A stretch of 64,000 nucleotides of DNA from Nonomuraea aurantiaca (lineage in GTDB: Bacteria; Actinomycetota; Actinomycetes; Streptosporangiales; Streptosporangiaceae): the NCBI RefSeq assembly GCF_020215705.1, contig NZ_JAIWNB010000024.1, positions 120,974 to 184,973 on the forward strand. The letters run 5' to 3'. Below, piece after piece: positions 53,406-62,525 of the stretch (the stretch's first letter is position 1; every line of letters starts with the position of its first letter). Both the position numbers and the translations under genes were made by a program. The notes under the pieces are model-generated. The model saw only the letters and a list, made by a program, of their open reading frames with translations, was not told where the DNA came from and did no database searches.

Positions 53406-55034
53406 ATGTCCGATGCGTTCATCATCTGTTCCGGCCTGTCCTTCTCCTGGCCTGACGACACCCCCGTATTCAACGACCTGTCCTTCACCGTGGGCGGCGG
53501 CCGTACCGGCCTCGTCGCCCCGAACGGCGCGGGCAAGAGCACGTTGCTCAAGCTGATGGCCGGCGAGCTGCGCCCCTCGGCCGGCGGCGTCGCCGTCGAA
53601 GGGGTGCTCGGCTACCTGCCGCAGAACCTGCCCCTCGTCGGGGAGCCGACCGTGGCCGAGGTGCTCGGCATCGCCCCGGTGATCGCCGCGCTGGACGCCA
53701 TCGAATCGGGCGACCCGAGCGAGGAGCACTTCACCACGATCGGCAACGACTGGGACATCGAGGAGCGCACCCGTGCCCAGCTCGACCGGCTCGGCCTCGC
53801 CGACATCGGCTTCGACCGGCGCCTGGGCACGCTCAGCGGTGGCCAGGTCGTCTCGCTCGGCCTGATCGCGCAGCTGCTCAAGAATCCCGACGTGCTCCTG
53901 CTCGACGAGCCCACGAACAACCTCGACCTCGGCGCGCGCCGCAGGCTCTACGACGTGCTCGGCGACTGGACCGGCTGCCTGCTCGTGGTCAGCCACGACC
54001 GGGCCCTGCTCGACCGCATGGACCGTATCGCCGAGCTCGACCGGGGCGAGGTCCGCTTCTACGGCGGCGACTTCACCGCGTACGAGGAGGCCGTACGCGC
54101 CGAGCAGGAGGCCGCCGAACGGAACGTACGCAGCGCCGAGCAGGAGCTCAAGCGCGAGAAACGGGAGATGCAGCAGGCCCGCGAGCGGGCCGAGCGCCGG
54201 GCGGGCAACGCCGCCCGCAACCTCAAGAGCGCCGGGCTGCCGCGCATCTTCGCCGGGAACATGAAACGCGGCGCCCAGGAGTCGGCCGGCCGGGCGGGCC
54301 AGATGCACGCCTCCCGCGTCAGCGACGCCCAGGCCCGGCTCGACGAGGCCGGATGGGCGCTGCGCGACGACCAGAAGATCGCGTTGGAGCTGCCGGGGAC
54401 GAACGTGCCCGCCGGTCGCACGGTCTTCCTCGGCGAACGCCTGCGGGCCCGTGGCGGCCTGTTCGTCGAGCCGGGCCTCGACCTGACCGTACGCGGTCCC
54501 GAGCGCATCGCCCTGAACGGCCCCAACGGTGCGGGCAAGTCCACCCTGCTGCGCCTGATCAGCGGCGAGCTGGAGCCGGACGGCGGCACGACCAGGCGGG
54601 CCGACGGGCGGGTCGCCTACCTGTCGCAGCGGCTCGACCTGCTCGACGTCGATCGCACCGTGGCGGAGAACCTGGCCGCCTTCGCCCCCGGCATGGCGGC
54701 GGCGGAGCGGATGAACCTGCTGGCCCGCTTCCTGTTCCGCGGCGCACGTGCGCACCTGCCGGTGGGCGTGCTGTCCGGCGGCGAACGGCTGCGGGCCACC
54801 CTGGCCTGCGTGCTGTGCGCCGAGCCCGCGCCCCAACTCCTGCTGCTCGACGAGCCGACGAACAACCTCGACCTAGTCAGCGTGGCGCAGCTGGAGAGCG
54901 CGCTCATCGCGTACCAGGGAGCGTTCGTGGTGGTCAGCCACGACGAACGCTTCCTCACCGAGATCGGCGTGGAACGGTGGCTGGAGCTGTCGGACGGTCG
55001 CCTCCTGGAGACCGGGGGCCCCACTGGTGAGTGA
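53406..55034 (+). CDS. ABC-F family ATPase (probable ribosome protection)
   Basis: A 542-residue protein with two ABC domains and no membrane segments. Walker A 'PNGAGKST' occurs at about residues 40 and 375. The signatures are 'LSGGQVVSL' and 'LSGGERLRA', both Walker B motifs end 'LLLDEPTNNLDL', and a charged helical linker of about 75 residues ('EQELKREKREMQQARERAERR') lies between. ABC-F proteins of this type bind the ribosomal E site and can dislodge antibiotics. The leader ORF and hairpins upstream support a role in inducible drug resistance, though housekeeping translation factors share the fold. AGAGG precedes ATG 53406. Confidence 0.9.
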   Translation: MSDAFIICSGLSFSWPDDTPVFNDLSFTVGGGRTGLVAPNGAGKSTLLKLMAGELRPSAGGVAVEGVLGYLPQNLPLVGEPTVAEVLGIAPVIAALDAIESGDPSEEHFTTIGNDWDIEERTRAQLDRLGLADIGFDRRLGTLSGGQVVSLGLIAQLLKNPDVLLLDEPTNNLDLGARRRLYDVLGDWTGCLLVVSHDRALLDRMDRIAELDRGEVRFYGGDFTAYEEAVRAEQEAAERNVRSAEQELKREKREMQQARERAERRAGNAARNLKSAGLPRIFAGNMKRGAQESAGRAGQMHASRVSDAQARLDEAGWALRDDQKIALELPGTNVPAGRTVFLGERLRARGGLFVEPGLDLTVRGPERIALNGPNGAGKSTLLRLISGELEPDGGTTRRADGRVAYLSQRLDLLDVDRTVAENLAAFAPGMAAAERMNLLARFLFRGARAHLPVGVLSGGERLRATLACVLCAEPAPQLLLLDEPTNNLDLVSVAQLESALIAYQGAFVVVSHDERFLTEIGVERWLELSDGRLLETGGPTGE

Positions 55035-55684
55035 CGCCCTGCCCTCCCGCCGCGGAAGAAAGCACCAGCGCGATGCCAGGCGAGGTCCCACGGCATCGTG
55101 CGTTACCAGTCCACACGTTGCTCACCGCTGCTCGCTTCCTGTGTCCTGTGCGGCCCGAGCGTCATGGCGAAGATCGCCTTTCGCCGCGATTACGGCTAAA
55201 ACAGCGATGTGGGAGCCTTTGAAAGGTGCTCAAAGGGCGACAACGCGAGATCGAAACGCTGACAGGTCTGCTCGACGAGACGCGGGCCGGACGGGGCGGC
55301 GCCCTGACCGTGCGCGGTGCGGCGGGCAGTGAGCAATATCAATAGTGAGGGTTAGCGTCCACGGGACCGTTCATTGGAGCGTTTCGCGTGCCTACCCGTT
55401 TGCAAACTCACCCGTGAAACGGTGTTCGACCTCGATGTGGTCGGCCGCGTGCGGTGTCTCACGGGTGGTCGCCTATGAAACAAAGGGCAGCCACTTCAAT
55501 CACAGCCATAAAGAGCGAACCGTTACAAAGAGTTGCTTTGGAACTTGAGGCACGGACCCGAAACGGCACGCGACCACCGCCGGTCCAGGCTGAGGCAGGG
55601 CGGTCGACGGACAACCATGGAGATATTCCTTTCGAGAGTGCATGGACAGGGGACTGCATCGCGCTCTGGCCGCCGAGGCCCCGT
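55035..55684. other. 650-bp decayed intergenic region
   Basis: No intact gene is supported. Base composition is lower in GC than the surroundings. It contains a fragment of a LAL/LuxR-type regulator (55226-55345). The remainder (for example 55345-55550) shows open frames without recognisable motifs and may be older debris. Confidence 0.5.
55226..55345 (+). pseudogene. N-terminal fragment of a large LuxR-family (LAL/MalT-like) regulator
   Basis: GTG at 55226 opens 39 codons that resemble the start of LAL regulators: 'LKGRQREIETLTGLLDE' then 'GRGGALTVRGAAG', just where the Walker A motif (G-x4-GKT/S) should follow. Instead the frame ends 'SEQYQ*' at 55343-55345. The rest of the roughly 900-residue protein is missing, so this is a remnant. 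Confidence 0.6.
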
Positions 55685-57112
55685 CTACCGGGCGGCGGAG
55701 AGCAGGGACAGGGCCTTGGCCATCGCCGGGTCGCGGTGCTGGCGCAGGTCCTTCGCGGTCAGCGGCAGGTAGTGGTCGGGCGCCACGCCGATGCCGTTGA
55801 TCAGTTCGCGGTTGGCGCCCACCTGGTAGGCCGCGGGCAGAGACAGCGTGCTGCCGTCGTCCAGCGCGAACATACGGGCGGATCCCGACACCATGCCCGA
55901 CGTGCGCGACCCGATCAGCGGCCCGACCTTGAGGTCTTTGACCGCGGCCGAGAAGGCGTCGCAGGCCGAGGCGCAGATGCCGTCGACGAGCACGGCCAGG
56001 GGAAGGCCGAGCAGCGGGACCGCGTCGTCGGTGCGGTTGGGTGTGCACGTGTCGTCGGGGGTGCAGTCGTAACTGTGCACCTTGCCGTGTACGAAGCTGC
56101 TGAGCAGCTTGACGACCTCGGCGGGCGAGCCGCCGTTGGTGCCGCGCAGGTCCAGGACAAGGCCACGCAGTGCCTTGTCCTCACGCAGTCCGGCGATGGC
56201 GGCCAGGGCCTGGTCTGCGGTCCCGGGCTGGAAGTTGGTGAGCTTGACTGCGGCCACGTCGCCGTCGAGCCGGCGGGCCGTCACGGGCCGCGTCGTGGGC
56301 GTGAACAGCTTCGGCCGCAGCGTCGTCTTCCTGACGCGGCCGGTGGAGGGGTCGAGCAGCGCCAGCCGTACCGGGTCCGGCTGGTCGCCGGAGTATTCGG
56401 GGTTGAGCAGGTTCATGGCGCCACTGGACAGGACACCGTCCACGAAGACGGGCGCGCCGTTGACGGATTGCACGATCTCGCCTGGACGGATATGAGCGAC
56501 GGCGGCCGGGCCGCCCTGCACGGCGTTGACGAACAACGGGGCCATCGCCTTCTGCGGTGCCCGGTAGGTGATCGAATAGCCGGGCGAGGTGGTGAAGCCG
56601 AGCCCGTAGGCCGCACCCGGCCCACCGGGTGGTTGCGCCCCGCGGCCCCACCGCGAGTGGTTATCGTGCAGGCTGCCCACCATGGCCTTGATCGTGGCCC
56701 CGGCTGCGGCTTGTCGCAGCGCGGCGTCGTCCGGCAGCTCGGCCATCACCCGCTCGTACGCGGCCGCGAATGCGTCCAGGTCGGTCGTGCGGTTTCCGGT
56801 CAGCGGCGGCATGGTGGCGTCGGGCCGGTCGGTGCCGCGGCGGTTCAGTTCCTCGGTGAGCCCGGCGAACCCGGCCGCGAGCGCTGCCCGGTGGTCGAGC
56901 CGCTCGCGGCCGTAGAAGCCGGTGAAGATGCAGTCGTATGCCTGCTTGATGGTGCTCAGGCCGGTGGGGACGGGCTGGGCCGGCTTGGTGTCGCACGCGG
57001 CCGCCTCGGTCTTCGCGGTCACCACGGCACCGGACGTCGCCGGCGTCAGGACGCCGGTGCAGGCCAGCGTGGTCAGGAGAAAGCGTTTCACGCTGATAGG
57101 TCTCTCACTCAT
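55685..57112 (-). CDS. Exported S41 family (CtpA/TSP-like) peptidase
   Basis: A 475-residue secreted protease. A signal-like N-terminus ('FLLTTLACTGVLTPAT') is followed by a helical domain, a PDZ-like segment ('PGEIVQSVNGAPVFVDGVL', about 215-235) and the tail-specific protease core ('LVLDLRGTNGGSPAEVVKLLSSF'). The probable nucleophile Ser is in 'DGICASACDAFS' and the Lys about 20-25 residues later. Likely substrates are cell-wall or secreted proteins. It follows the serine hydrolase gene by 35 bp. The start could also be GTG 57091. Confidence 0.87.
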   Translation of the reverse strand: MSERPISVKRFLLTTLACTGVLTPATSGAVVTAKTEAAACDTKPAQPVPTGLSTIKQAYDCIFTGFYGRERLDHRAALAAGFAGLTEELNRRGTDRPDATMPPLTGNRTTDLDAFAAAYERVMAELPDDAALRQAAAGATIKAMVGSLHDNHSRWGRGAQPPGGPGAAYGLGFTTSPGYSITYRAPQKAMAPLFVNAVQGGPAAVAHIRPGEIVQSVNGAPVFVDGVLSSGAMNLLNPEYSGDQPDPVRLALLDPSTGRVRKTTLRPKLFTPTTRPVTARRLDGDVAAVKLTNFQPGTADQALAAIAGLREDKALRGLVLDLRGTNGGSPAEVVKLLSSFVHGKVHSYDCTPDDTCTPNRTDDAVPLLGLPLAVLVDGICASACDAFSAAVKDLKVGPLIGSRTSGMVSGSARMFALDDGSTLSLPAAYQVGANRELINGIGVAPDHYLPLTAKDLRQHRDPAMAKALSLLSAAR

Positions 57113-57147
57113 GTGGGCGGATATCGCGGTCGACGAGTGGGCTCCGG

Positions 57148-58233
57148 TTATCGGCCGGGGCAGAGGACGGCTTCGGCGGCCTTGTTGATGGCGTCACCGA
57201 CGGCCATGGCCTTCTCGTTGTCGATCTTCAGTGTGGCGGCCACCGCGAACTGAAGCCGGCCGTCGGTCGAGGAGAAGGTGATGGAGTTGATTCCGGGCAT
57301 GCTGCCCGATGCCGAGGAGACCGTTCCGCCGCACAGGTTGGGGAACGGCCGTGGCAACTGCCGTTGCAGGTCCGACGAGACCAGCTTGCCCTGGTTGAGC
57401 GCGCGGTAGAAGGCGCTGAGGTCCGCCGCGGTGGAGATCACTCCTTGGCCCCCGATGGTGGCGTTGAGCCGGTCGACGTCGCGCGGTACGCCTTGGTCAT
57501 CGGGGTAGTAGCCGTGTCCGTGCGGGCCCTTGATCTGGTCGGAGACCTTGGTGGCCAGATAGGTGTGCTTCATGCCGAGCGGGGTGAACAGACGCCGCTT
57601 GAACTCGGTGGCCCGGTCGTGGCCGGTTACCTTCTCGATCATCATGCCGAGGAGCACGTAGTTGGTGGTGGAGTAGAGGTACTCTCCCGGCTCGCCCTTG
57701 CGGGGAACGGTCCGTGCGGCCTTCACCAGGTCGATCGGCTTGTAGACGGTGGTGAAGTCGAAGACGTCGAACTTCCCGCTCTCCATGAAGTCGGGGATGC
57801 CCGAGGTGTGCCTGATCAACTGCTGCACGGTGATCTCGTCGGCGCGATCCACATAGTCGTGTTCGGCCATCTCGGGCAGGATGTCGCTGAGCTTGTCATC
57901 CAGGCTGAGCTTGCCCTCCCCGACCAGCTGCAGGATGATCGCGGCCTCCATGAGCTTGGTCTGGGATGCGATGCGGTACCGGGAACCCGAGGGGATGCGA
58001 CCGCCCTTGCCGCCGAGCAGGCGCGAACCCGCCGTCCCCCGGCCCTTTCGTTTGCCGTCGACGTACACCTCGCCAATGGCTCCCACCACGCCAGCGCTCT
58101 TCGCCACGTTCTCTATCGCCTGCTGGACGTCTCCGAGCTCGACCTGGTCGGCGGCGGTTGCGGGTGCTGGGAAGCTCAACGCCAGCACCGCGTATGCCAG
58201 CCCGGCCATGCCGATCGTTCTGCCACGCCTCAT
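57148..58233 (-). CDS. Exported serine hydrolase (class C beta-lactamase / DD-peptidase family)
   Basis: A 361-residue penicillin-binding-protein-like hydrolase. A signal peptide ('GLAYAVLALSFPAPATA') precedes the S-x2-K motif 'ASQTKLMEA' (about residue 92), the Y-x-N motif 'YSTTNYVLLG' and 'HGHGYY', in place of the usual K-T-G/H-x-G. Members are DD-carboxypeptidases, esterases or beta-lactamases; a cell-wall role suits the neighbouring S41 protease. It is first in a two-gene operon facing an OmpR/kinase pair across a region with a direct-repeat operator. Confidence 0.88.
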   Translation of the reverse strand: MRRGRTIGMAGLAYAVLALSFPAPATAADQVELGDVQQAIENVAKSAGVVGAIGEVYVDGKRKGRGTAGSRLLGGKGGRIPSGSRYRIASQTKLMEAAIILQLVGEGKLSLDDKLSDILPEMAEHDYVDRADEITVQQLIRHTSGIPDFMESGKFDVFDFTTVYKPIDLVKAARTVPRKGEPGEYLYSTTNYVLLGMMIEKVTGHDRATEFKRRLFTPLGMKHTYLATKVSDQIKGPHGHGYYPDDQGVPRDVDRLNATIGGQGVISTAADLSAFYRALNQGKLVSSDLQRQLPRPFPNLCGGTVSSASGSMPGINSITFSSTDGRLQFAVAATLKIDNEKAMAVGDAINKAAEAVLCPGR

Positions 58234-58308
58234 TGCGGTGATCCTCTCTACGGGACTTTGGGGTGATCACATCTATCGGCCGGCGCTTATCGGTGGGCGA
58301 TCGGCGGA

Positions 58309-58328
58309 CCATATGTGTTCCATATGTG
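58309..58328. promoter_or_regulatory. 11-bp-spaced direct repeats, probable response regulator site
   Basis: CCATATGTG occurs at 58309-58317 and 58320-58328, one helical turn apart on the same strand, the geometry used by OmpR/PhoB-type regulators. It sits between the divergent serine hydrolase and response regulator starts. Confidence 0.6.
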
Positions 58329-58349
58329 GGTGCCTGCGATACTGCCCGG

Positions 58350-59012
58350 ATGCGTGTGCTCTTGGTCGAAGACGAGCAGCCCCTCGCCGGGTACATCGAA
58401 GCCGGGCTGCGCAAGCATGGCTTCACCGTCGACGTCGCCCTCGACGGCCAAAGCGCGCTGGACAAGTGCGAGCTCACGCCGTACGAGGTGGTGGTCCTGG
58501 ACCGGGACCTGCCGGAAGTGCACGGCGACGCGGTCTGCCGCCGGCTCGTCCAGCGGGGGGTCTCGCGGGTGCTGATGCTGACCGCGTCCGACGCCGTGGA
58601 GGACCGGGTCGGCGGGCTGATGCTGGGCGCCGACGACTACCTGGGCAAGCCGTTTGCCTTCTCCGAGCTGGTCGCCCGCGTGCACGCCCTGGTACGGCGC
58701 AGCGCGCCGGCCCGCCCACCGGTGCTGCGCGCCGACGGCGTGATGCTGGATCCGGCCCGGCGAAGCGCCGAGCGGGACGGCAGGCTGCTGCGCCTGACCC
58801 CCAAGGAGTTCGGCGTGCTGGAGCAGCTGCTGGCCGCCGGCGGCGACGTGGTCAGCGCGGAAACGCTCCTGGAGCGGGTATGGGACGAGCACGCGGACCC
58901 GTTCACCAACGCAGTCCGGATCACCGTCGGCACGCTGCGCCGCAAGCTCGGCGACCCGCCGGTGATCGAGACCGTCATCGGCGCCGGCTATCGGATCGGC
59001 CCGTGCGGCTGA
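58350..59012 (+). CDS. OmpR/PhoB-family response regulator
   Basis: A 220-residue two-component regulator. The receiver domain (1-118) has 'LLVEDEQPL', phospho-acceptor Asp in 'VVVLDRDLPEVHG', Thr in 'MLTASD' and Lys in 'YLGKPFAF'. A winged-helix domain follows (about 128-218, 'LTPKEFGVLEQLLAAGGDVVS', 'VRITVGTLRRKLG', 'GAGYRIG'). The start ATG 58350 gives the canonical N-terminus. It overlaps the kinase start by 10 bp. The direct repeats just upstream are its likely target, giving control of itself and the divergent hydrolase operon. Confidence 0.93.
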   Translation: MRVLLVEDEQPLAGYIEAGLRKHGFTVDVALDGQSALDKCELTPYEVVVLDRDLPEVHGDAVCRRLVQRGVSRVLMLTASDAVEDRVGGLMLGADDYLGKPFAFSELVARVHALVRRSAPARPPVLRADGVMLDPARRSAERDGRLLRLTPKEFGVLEQLLAAGGDVVSAETLLERVWDEHADPFTNAVRITVGTLRRKLGDPPVIETVIGAGYRIGPCG

Positions 59013-60253
59013 CGGCCAGGGCCCGGCTCGCCCTGCTGCAGACCGCCCTGGTGCTCGCTGCCGGGGCCGCGCTGACCGGTCTCACCTATCTGCTGATGCG
59101 GCGCCGTGAGTTCTTCACCCGCCTGGACCCGACCGGCCCGGACCCCTCGGGCGCACCCTCGCCGATGCCGGCACCGGCCGAGGACCTGCGAGCCTTCGCC
59201 GACCGGGTGCAGGCCGACACCCTGTCCGCGCTACTGTCCCAGGCCGGTCTGGCGCTCATCATGGTGACCGCGCTGGCCGCCGCGCTGAGCTGGCTGGTGG
59301 CCGGACGAGTGCTGCGGCCGATCCGCGTCATCTCCGCCACCGCCCGGCGGCTGTCGGCCGAGAATCTCACCGAACGGGTCCCCGTCACCACACCCGCCGA
59401 CGAGTTGTCGGCACTGGCCGGCACGGTCAACGACATGCTGGACCGCATCCAGCGCGGCGTCGCCGAGCGCGACCAGATCCTGGACGGCCAGCGGCTGTTC
59501 ACCGCCAGCGCCGCCCACGAGCTGCGCACACCACTGACCACCGCCCGCACCGCCATCGACGTCACCCTGGACGGACACCCCAGCCGTGCCGACCTGCTCA
59601 TCATGGCCGGCGATGTGCGCGACGCTGTCGCCCACATGCAGCGCGTCCTGGACGGGCTGCTGCTGCTGGCCCGCAGCCAGGCCGGATCCGGCGCGCGTGA
59701 GACGGCCGACCTGGCCGCCATCGCGGCAGCCGCCCTCGACACAGTCGAGGGGCGGGCGGTTACCGCCGGCATAGCCATACGCTCCGGGCTGCGGCCCGCA
59801 CCGGTCACCGGCGAGCCCGTCCTGCTGGAACGGATGATCGGCAACCTGGTCGACAACGCGCTCCGCTACAACCACGCCGACGGGCACCTCATCGTCGACA
59901 CGTACACGGCGGGCGCACGCGCCGTCCTGCGGATCTGCAACACCGGCCGCGAGATCGTGCCCGAGGAGGCGCAGGCGTTGCTGGAACCGTTCGTGCACGG
60001 GCAGGGCAGCCGCGTCCGAACCGACGGCCTGGGACTGGGCCTGGGACTGTCCATCGTGCGCGCGATCACCCTCGCCCACGGGGGACACATCGCGATCACG
60101 GCCCGCCCAGGTGGCGGCCTCGACGTCACCATCGACCTCCCGCACAATTCAAGCGACCGCAGAGCGGCCGGCACGACGACACGCTGCGGTCATCGCTTAC
60201 ATTCGGCATCCACCATGCGCACGGCACCACCAAGGAGCCCTCCCGCTGAATGA
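59003..60253 (+). CDS. Two-component sensor histidine kinase
   Basis: A 416-residue membrane kinase. Transmembrane helices lie at about 8-30 and 80-102, flanking a short Pro-rich outer loop ('GPDPSGAPSPMPAPAEDL'). A HAMP domain (about 103-155), HisKA ('SAAHELRTPLTTARTAID', phospho-His) and HATPase ('LVDNALRYNH', 'GLGLGLGLSIV') follow. The sensor loop is only about 48 residues, so the stimulus may be membrane stress. GTG 59003 lies within the response regulator gene, a typical coupled pair. The last 40 residues after the ATPase domain are disordered. Confidence 0.92.
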   Translation: MRLTARARLALLQTALVLAAGAALTGLTYLLMRRREFFTRLDPTGPDPSGAPSPMPAPAEDLRAFADRVQADTLSALLSQAGLALIMVTALAAALSWLVAGRVLRPIRVISATARRLSAENLTERVPVTTPADELSALAGTVNDMLDRIQRGVAERDQILDGQRLFTASAAHELRTPLTTARTAIDVTLDGHPSRADLLIMAGDVRDAVAHMQRVLDGLLLLARSQAGSGARETADLAAIAAAALDTVEGRAVTAGIAIRSGLRPAPVTGEPVLLERMIGNLVDNALRYNHADGHLIVDTYTAGARAVLRICNTGREIVPEEAQALLEPFVHGQGSRVRTDGLGLGLGLSIVRAITLAHGGHIAITARPGGGLDVTIDLPHNSSDRRAAGTTTRCGHRLHSASTMRTAPPRSPPAE

Positions 60254-61004
60254 ACGCACGGCATCACTGTCCCCTTCAGACGCCAGGGGTTGCTGGGCTT
60301 CCTCACTCATCGTCGCGCTGCCAGGCAGCCCCCGTCAGCGGGGCGTGCAGACCACTTCGAGCATCCGTGCACGCGACTTCGAAAAGTGACACACACACTA
60401 ATGATCTTGGCCAGAACTCTTGAGTTTTGGGACCGTTTCAGGGCGGAATGATCGCAGTCGCATACGGCCAGCGGAGGTTTGTCACGGTTGCCCGCAATGA
60501 GCGACACCTGTCGCCGGCCAGTAATTAGGCAGCAACGCCAGATGACCCCGGCGAACACGCAGCGGGGATTCTCGATACCGCGCCCTGACCCCAACAGAAT
60601 TCAGCTTGTGCTGTTTTCTTGACGGTCGCACGCAAGATCGCATTGGCTTATGCGCGTGGTTCCGCAGTCTGCCGGTAACTCACGGACGCCGGGTAGTTGA
60701 GGCGCTCCTGGCGCTGTCGAGCACGTAAGTTCTCAGGACTTGGGGACGGAGATCCAGTAAAACGGTGATCTCCCACGATCAGCCGTCGAAGAACTGGATC
60801 TCCGTTGATTACCGAGCATGTCGGCGCTCATGTGTCATGCGCCGGCACTCGGAAGAGCTGCGGGACGCCGCAGCCGAACAACAGCACCCCGAGCGGCAGG
60901 TGAAGGGTCTTCGCGCCCAGAGCGACTCCGGAGATTGTGTGCAGCGCCACAGCGGCACGGAGCGCCTGAACGGTCCAGGAAGAAGGAGCGGCAACGGCCG
61001 CTTG
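60254..61004. other. 750-bp intergenic region with structured palindromes
   Basis: No gene is supported: short open frames on both strands lack motifs. GC content is lower than the flanks. The notable structure is the nested palindrome at 60746-60805, followed by a weaker hairpin (GTCGGCGC/GCGCCGGC, about 60820-60846). It may be remnant mobile DNA. Confidence 0.55.
60746..60805. repeat. 60-bp nested palindrome
   Basis: Outer arms ACGGAGATCCAGT (60746-60758) and ACTGGATCTCCGT (60793-60805) are perfect over 13 bp. Inside, ACGG-TGATC (60762-60770) pairs with GATCA-g-CCGT (60777-60786), with one bulged G and a 6-nt loop. The whole would fold as a two-helix stem in RNA or single-stranded DNA. Confidence 0.85.
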
Positions 61005-62525
61005 TCAGGCGGCTGGGCGGGGCAGTGTGCAGTCCGGGCGGGACAGGTCCAGCACTGAGCCGGGCGCCAGGCAGGCGGGTACGGCTGCGACCTGCTGGCC
61101 GTAGTGAGCCCCCTTGCGTACCGTCACGTGGCCGGCCGCGTCGACTTCGCACGGGTTGTTCTCCGTGCAGCTCTTCCCGTCGTCGTTGCTCGTGCTGTGC
61201 AGCCCGACCACGGTCTGACCGTCCGGGGCGATCAGTGGTGACCCCGAGGCGCCGTGCCCTGGTTCGCAGGCGCTGGTGTACCTGAGTGCGTTCTCCTGTT
61301 CGTACCCGCCCTCACGCAGCCCCGGCACCACGGCCTTCACCGCGCAGCTCCAGCGGCGGCCCCAGGTGCCGGACAGCAGGTCCACGCGGTCACCGGCCGC
61401 GGCCGGGGTTGTCGTGAGGTCGAAGACCTTGGCGTCGGCGGCGGCCAGCTCCGCGTACGTCCGGTCCAGGCGGTACAGGGCGACGTCGGTGCCGGTCATG
61501 GTGGCGTACACCAGCCGGGTCGTCCTTGCCTCGACCTTGGGGTAGCCCTCGCGGTCGGTGATCGTGACCGGCTGGACGGCCGGCTGATCGACCAGCGCCG
61601 ACCCCGGCGCGGGGCGGGTGCCCTGGACGCAGTGGCCGTTCGTGAGAAGCAGGGCCGGATCCTCCGCCCGGCCGGTCCCGGTGCGGACCACGGCGCCGGA
61701 ACACTCACCGAACTGCGCGGCGCCCTCCAGGGACGGCAGGTGCGGTTCCGGCGGAACGGCGGTGCCCGTGACGATGCCCCGGATCCATTTCCGATACAAC
61801 GACGCGTCGCTGTACACGGTCGGGGTGTCGGGGCCGTTACTGCCGCTGACCGCCCCCGCCAGCAGCCAGCTGCCACCGCGGCGGACCAGCGCCGGGCCAC
61901 CGGAATCCATGTTGGTGGCCGAGATGCTTCCGTCCAGGCTGCCCACGCACAGCTCACGTTCCGCGGTGATACCGCTCACTTCGCATTCCGAGTCCGGCTG
62001 CACCACGGTGTCGGCCTCGCGCAGACGGTCCGGGTAGCACTTCGGCGCGCGCTCGTCACAGGTCACGCCCCAGCCGATGATGCGGGCCGCGGTCCGGTCG
62101 GCCGGCGTGGTCGCCGCGATCCGCGCCGGCTTTGCTCGAACCGGGGTACGCAGGTGCAGCAGCGCGAGATCCTTGCCGTAGACCTCGGTGGAGTACCGAT
62201 AGAACGTGTCGACCTCGGCCAGCTCACCGCCGGAGGTCACGCTCAGGGAGCCGATGCGTACCCGCCAGCCCCGAGGGGTGCCGACCGGAGCCTGATTGGG
62301 CGTACGGGCGCAGTGGCTCGCGGTGACCACCCACTGCGGCGCGATCAGCGTGACTCCGCAGACATGGCCGTCCGCGCGCGGGGATTCGGCGCGCTGTAAC
62401 GAGCCCATGAACGAGTACGGCCGTACCGACTCGACGCCGCCGCGCAGGGCGAACGACGGAGTCGCGGTCGCCGCCAGCGTGGCCAGCACCACGGGAACGG
62501 CGAGAAGAAGGGAACGAAAGCGCAT
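61005..62525 (-). CDS. Secreted protein with two trypsin-like (S1) protease domains
   Basis: A 506-residue exported protein. The signal peptide ('LLLAVPVVLATLAATATPSFA') is followed by a first S1 domain (about 30-250) with His in 'TASHC', Asp in 'KDLALLHL' and Ser in 'MDSGGP' (usually GDSGGP). A second S1-fold domain (about 265-490) has His in 'LLTNGHCV', Asp in 'GTDVALYRL' and Ser in 'GHGASGSPL'. Both triads look complete, and many Cys suggest disulfides. ATG 62525 is preferred; an ATG at 62555 would add ten residues that lie in a duplicated leader. It is divergent from a lipoprotein gene with which it shares that leader. Confidence 0.88.
   Translation of the reverse strand: MRFRSLLLAVPVVLATLAATATPSFALRGGVESVRPYSFMGSLQRAESPRADGHVCGVTLIAPQWVVTASHCARTPNQAPVGTPRGWRVRIGSLSVTSGGELAEVDTFYRYSTEVYGKDLALLHLRTPVRAKPARIAATTPADRTAARIIGWGVTCDERAPKCYPDRLREADTVVQPDSECEVSGITAERELCVGSLDGSISATNMDSGGPALVRRGGSWLLAGAVSGSNGPDTPTVYSDASLYRKWIRGIVTGTAVPPEPHLPSLEGAAQFGECSGAVVRTGTGRAEDPALLLTNGHCVQGTRPAPGSALVDQPAVQPVTITDREGYPKVEARTTRLVYATMTGTDVALYRLDRTYAELAAADAKVFDLTTTPAAAGDRVDLLSGTWGRRWSCAVKAVVPGLREGGYEQENALRYTSACEPGHGASGSPLIAPDGQTVVGLHSTSNDDGKSCTENNPCEVDAAGHVTVRKGAHYGQQVAAVPACLAPGSVLDLSRPDCTLPRPAA

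Noticed and set aside
53229..54836. A 535-codon minus-strand frame opposite the ABC-F gene
   Set aside because: It is an antisense shadow; the plus strand has paired ABC motifs.
55454..57253. A 599-codon plus-strand frame opposite the S41 peptidase
   Set aside because: It is a shadow without motifs; the minus strand has the peptidase signatures.
60765..61058. A 97-codon plus-strand ORF as a transposase remnant
   Set aside because: The phrase RRHSEELRDAAAEQ only loosely recalls IS3-type OrfA, and the frame begins inside a palindrome; support is too weak.
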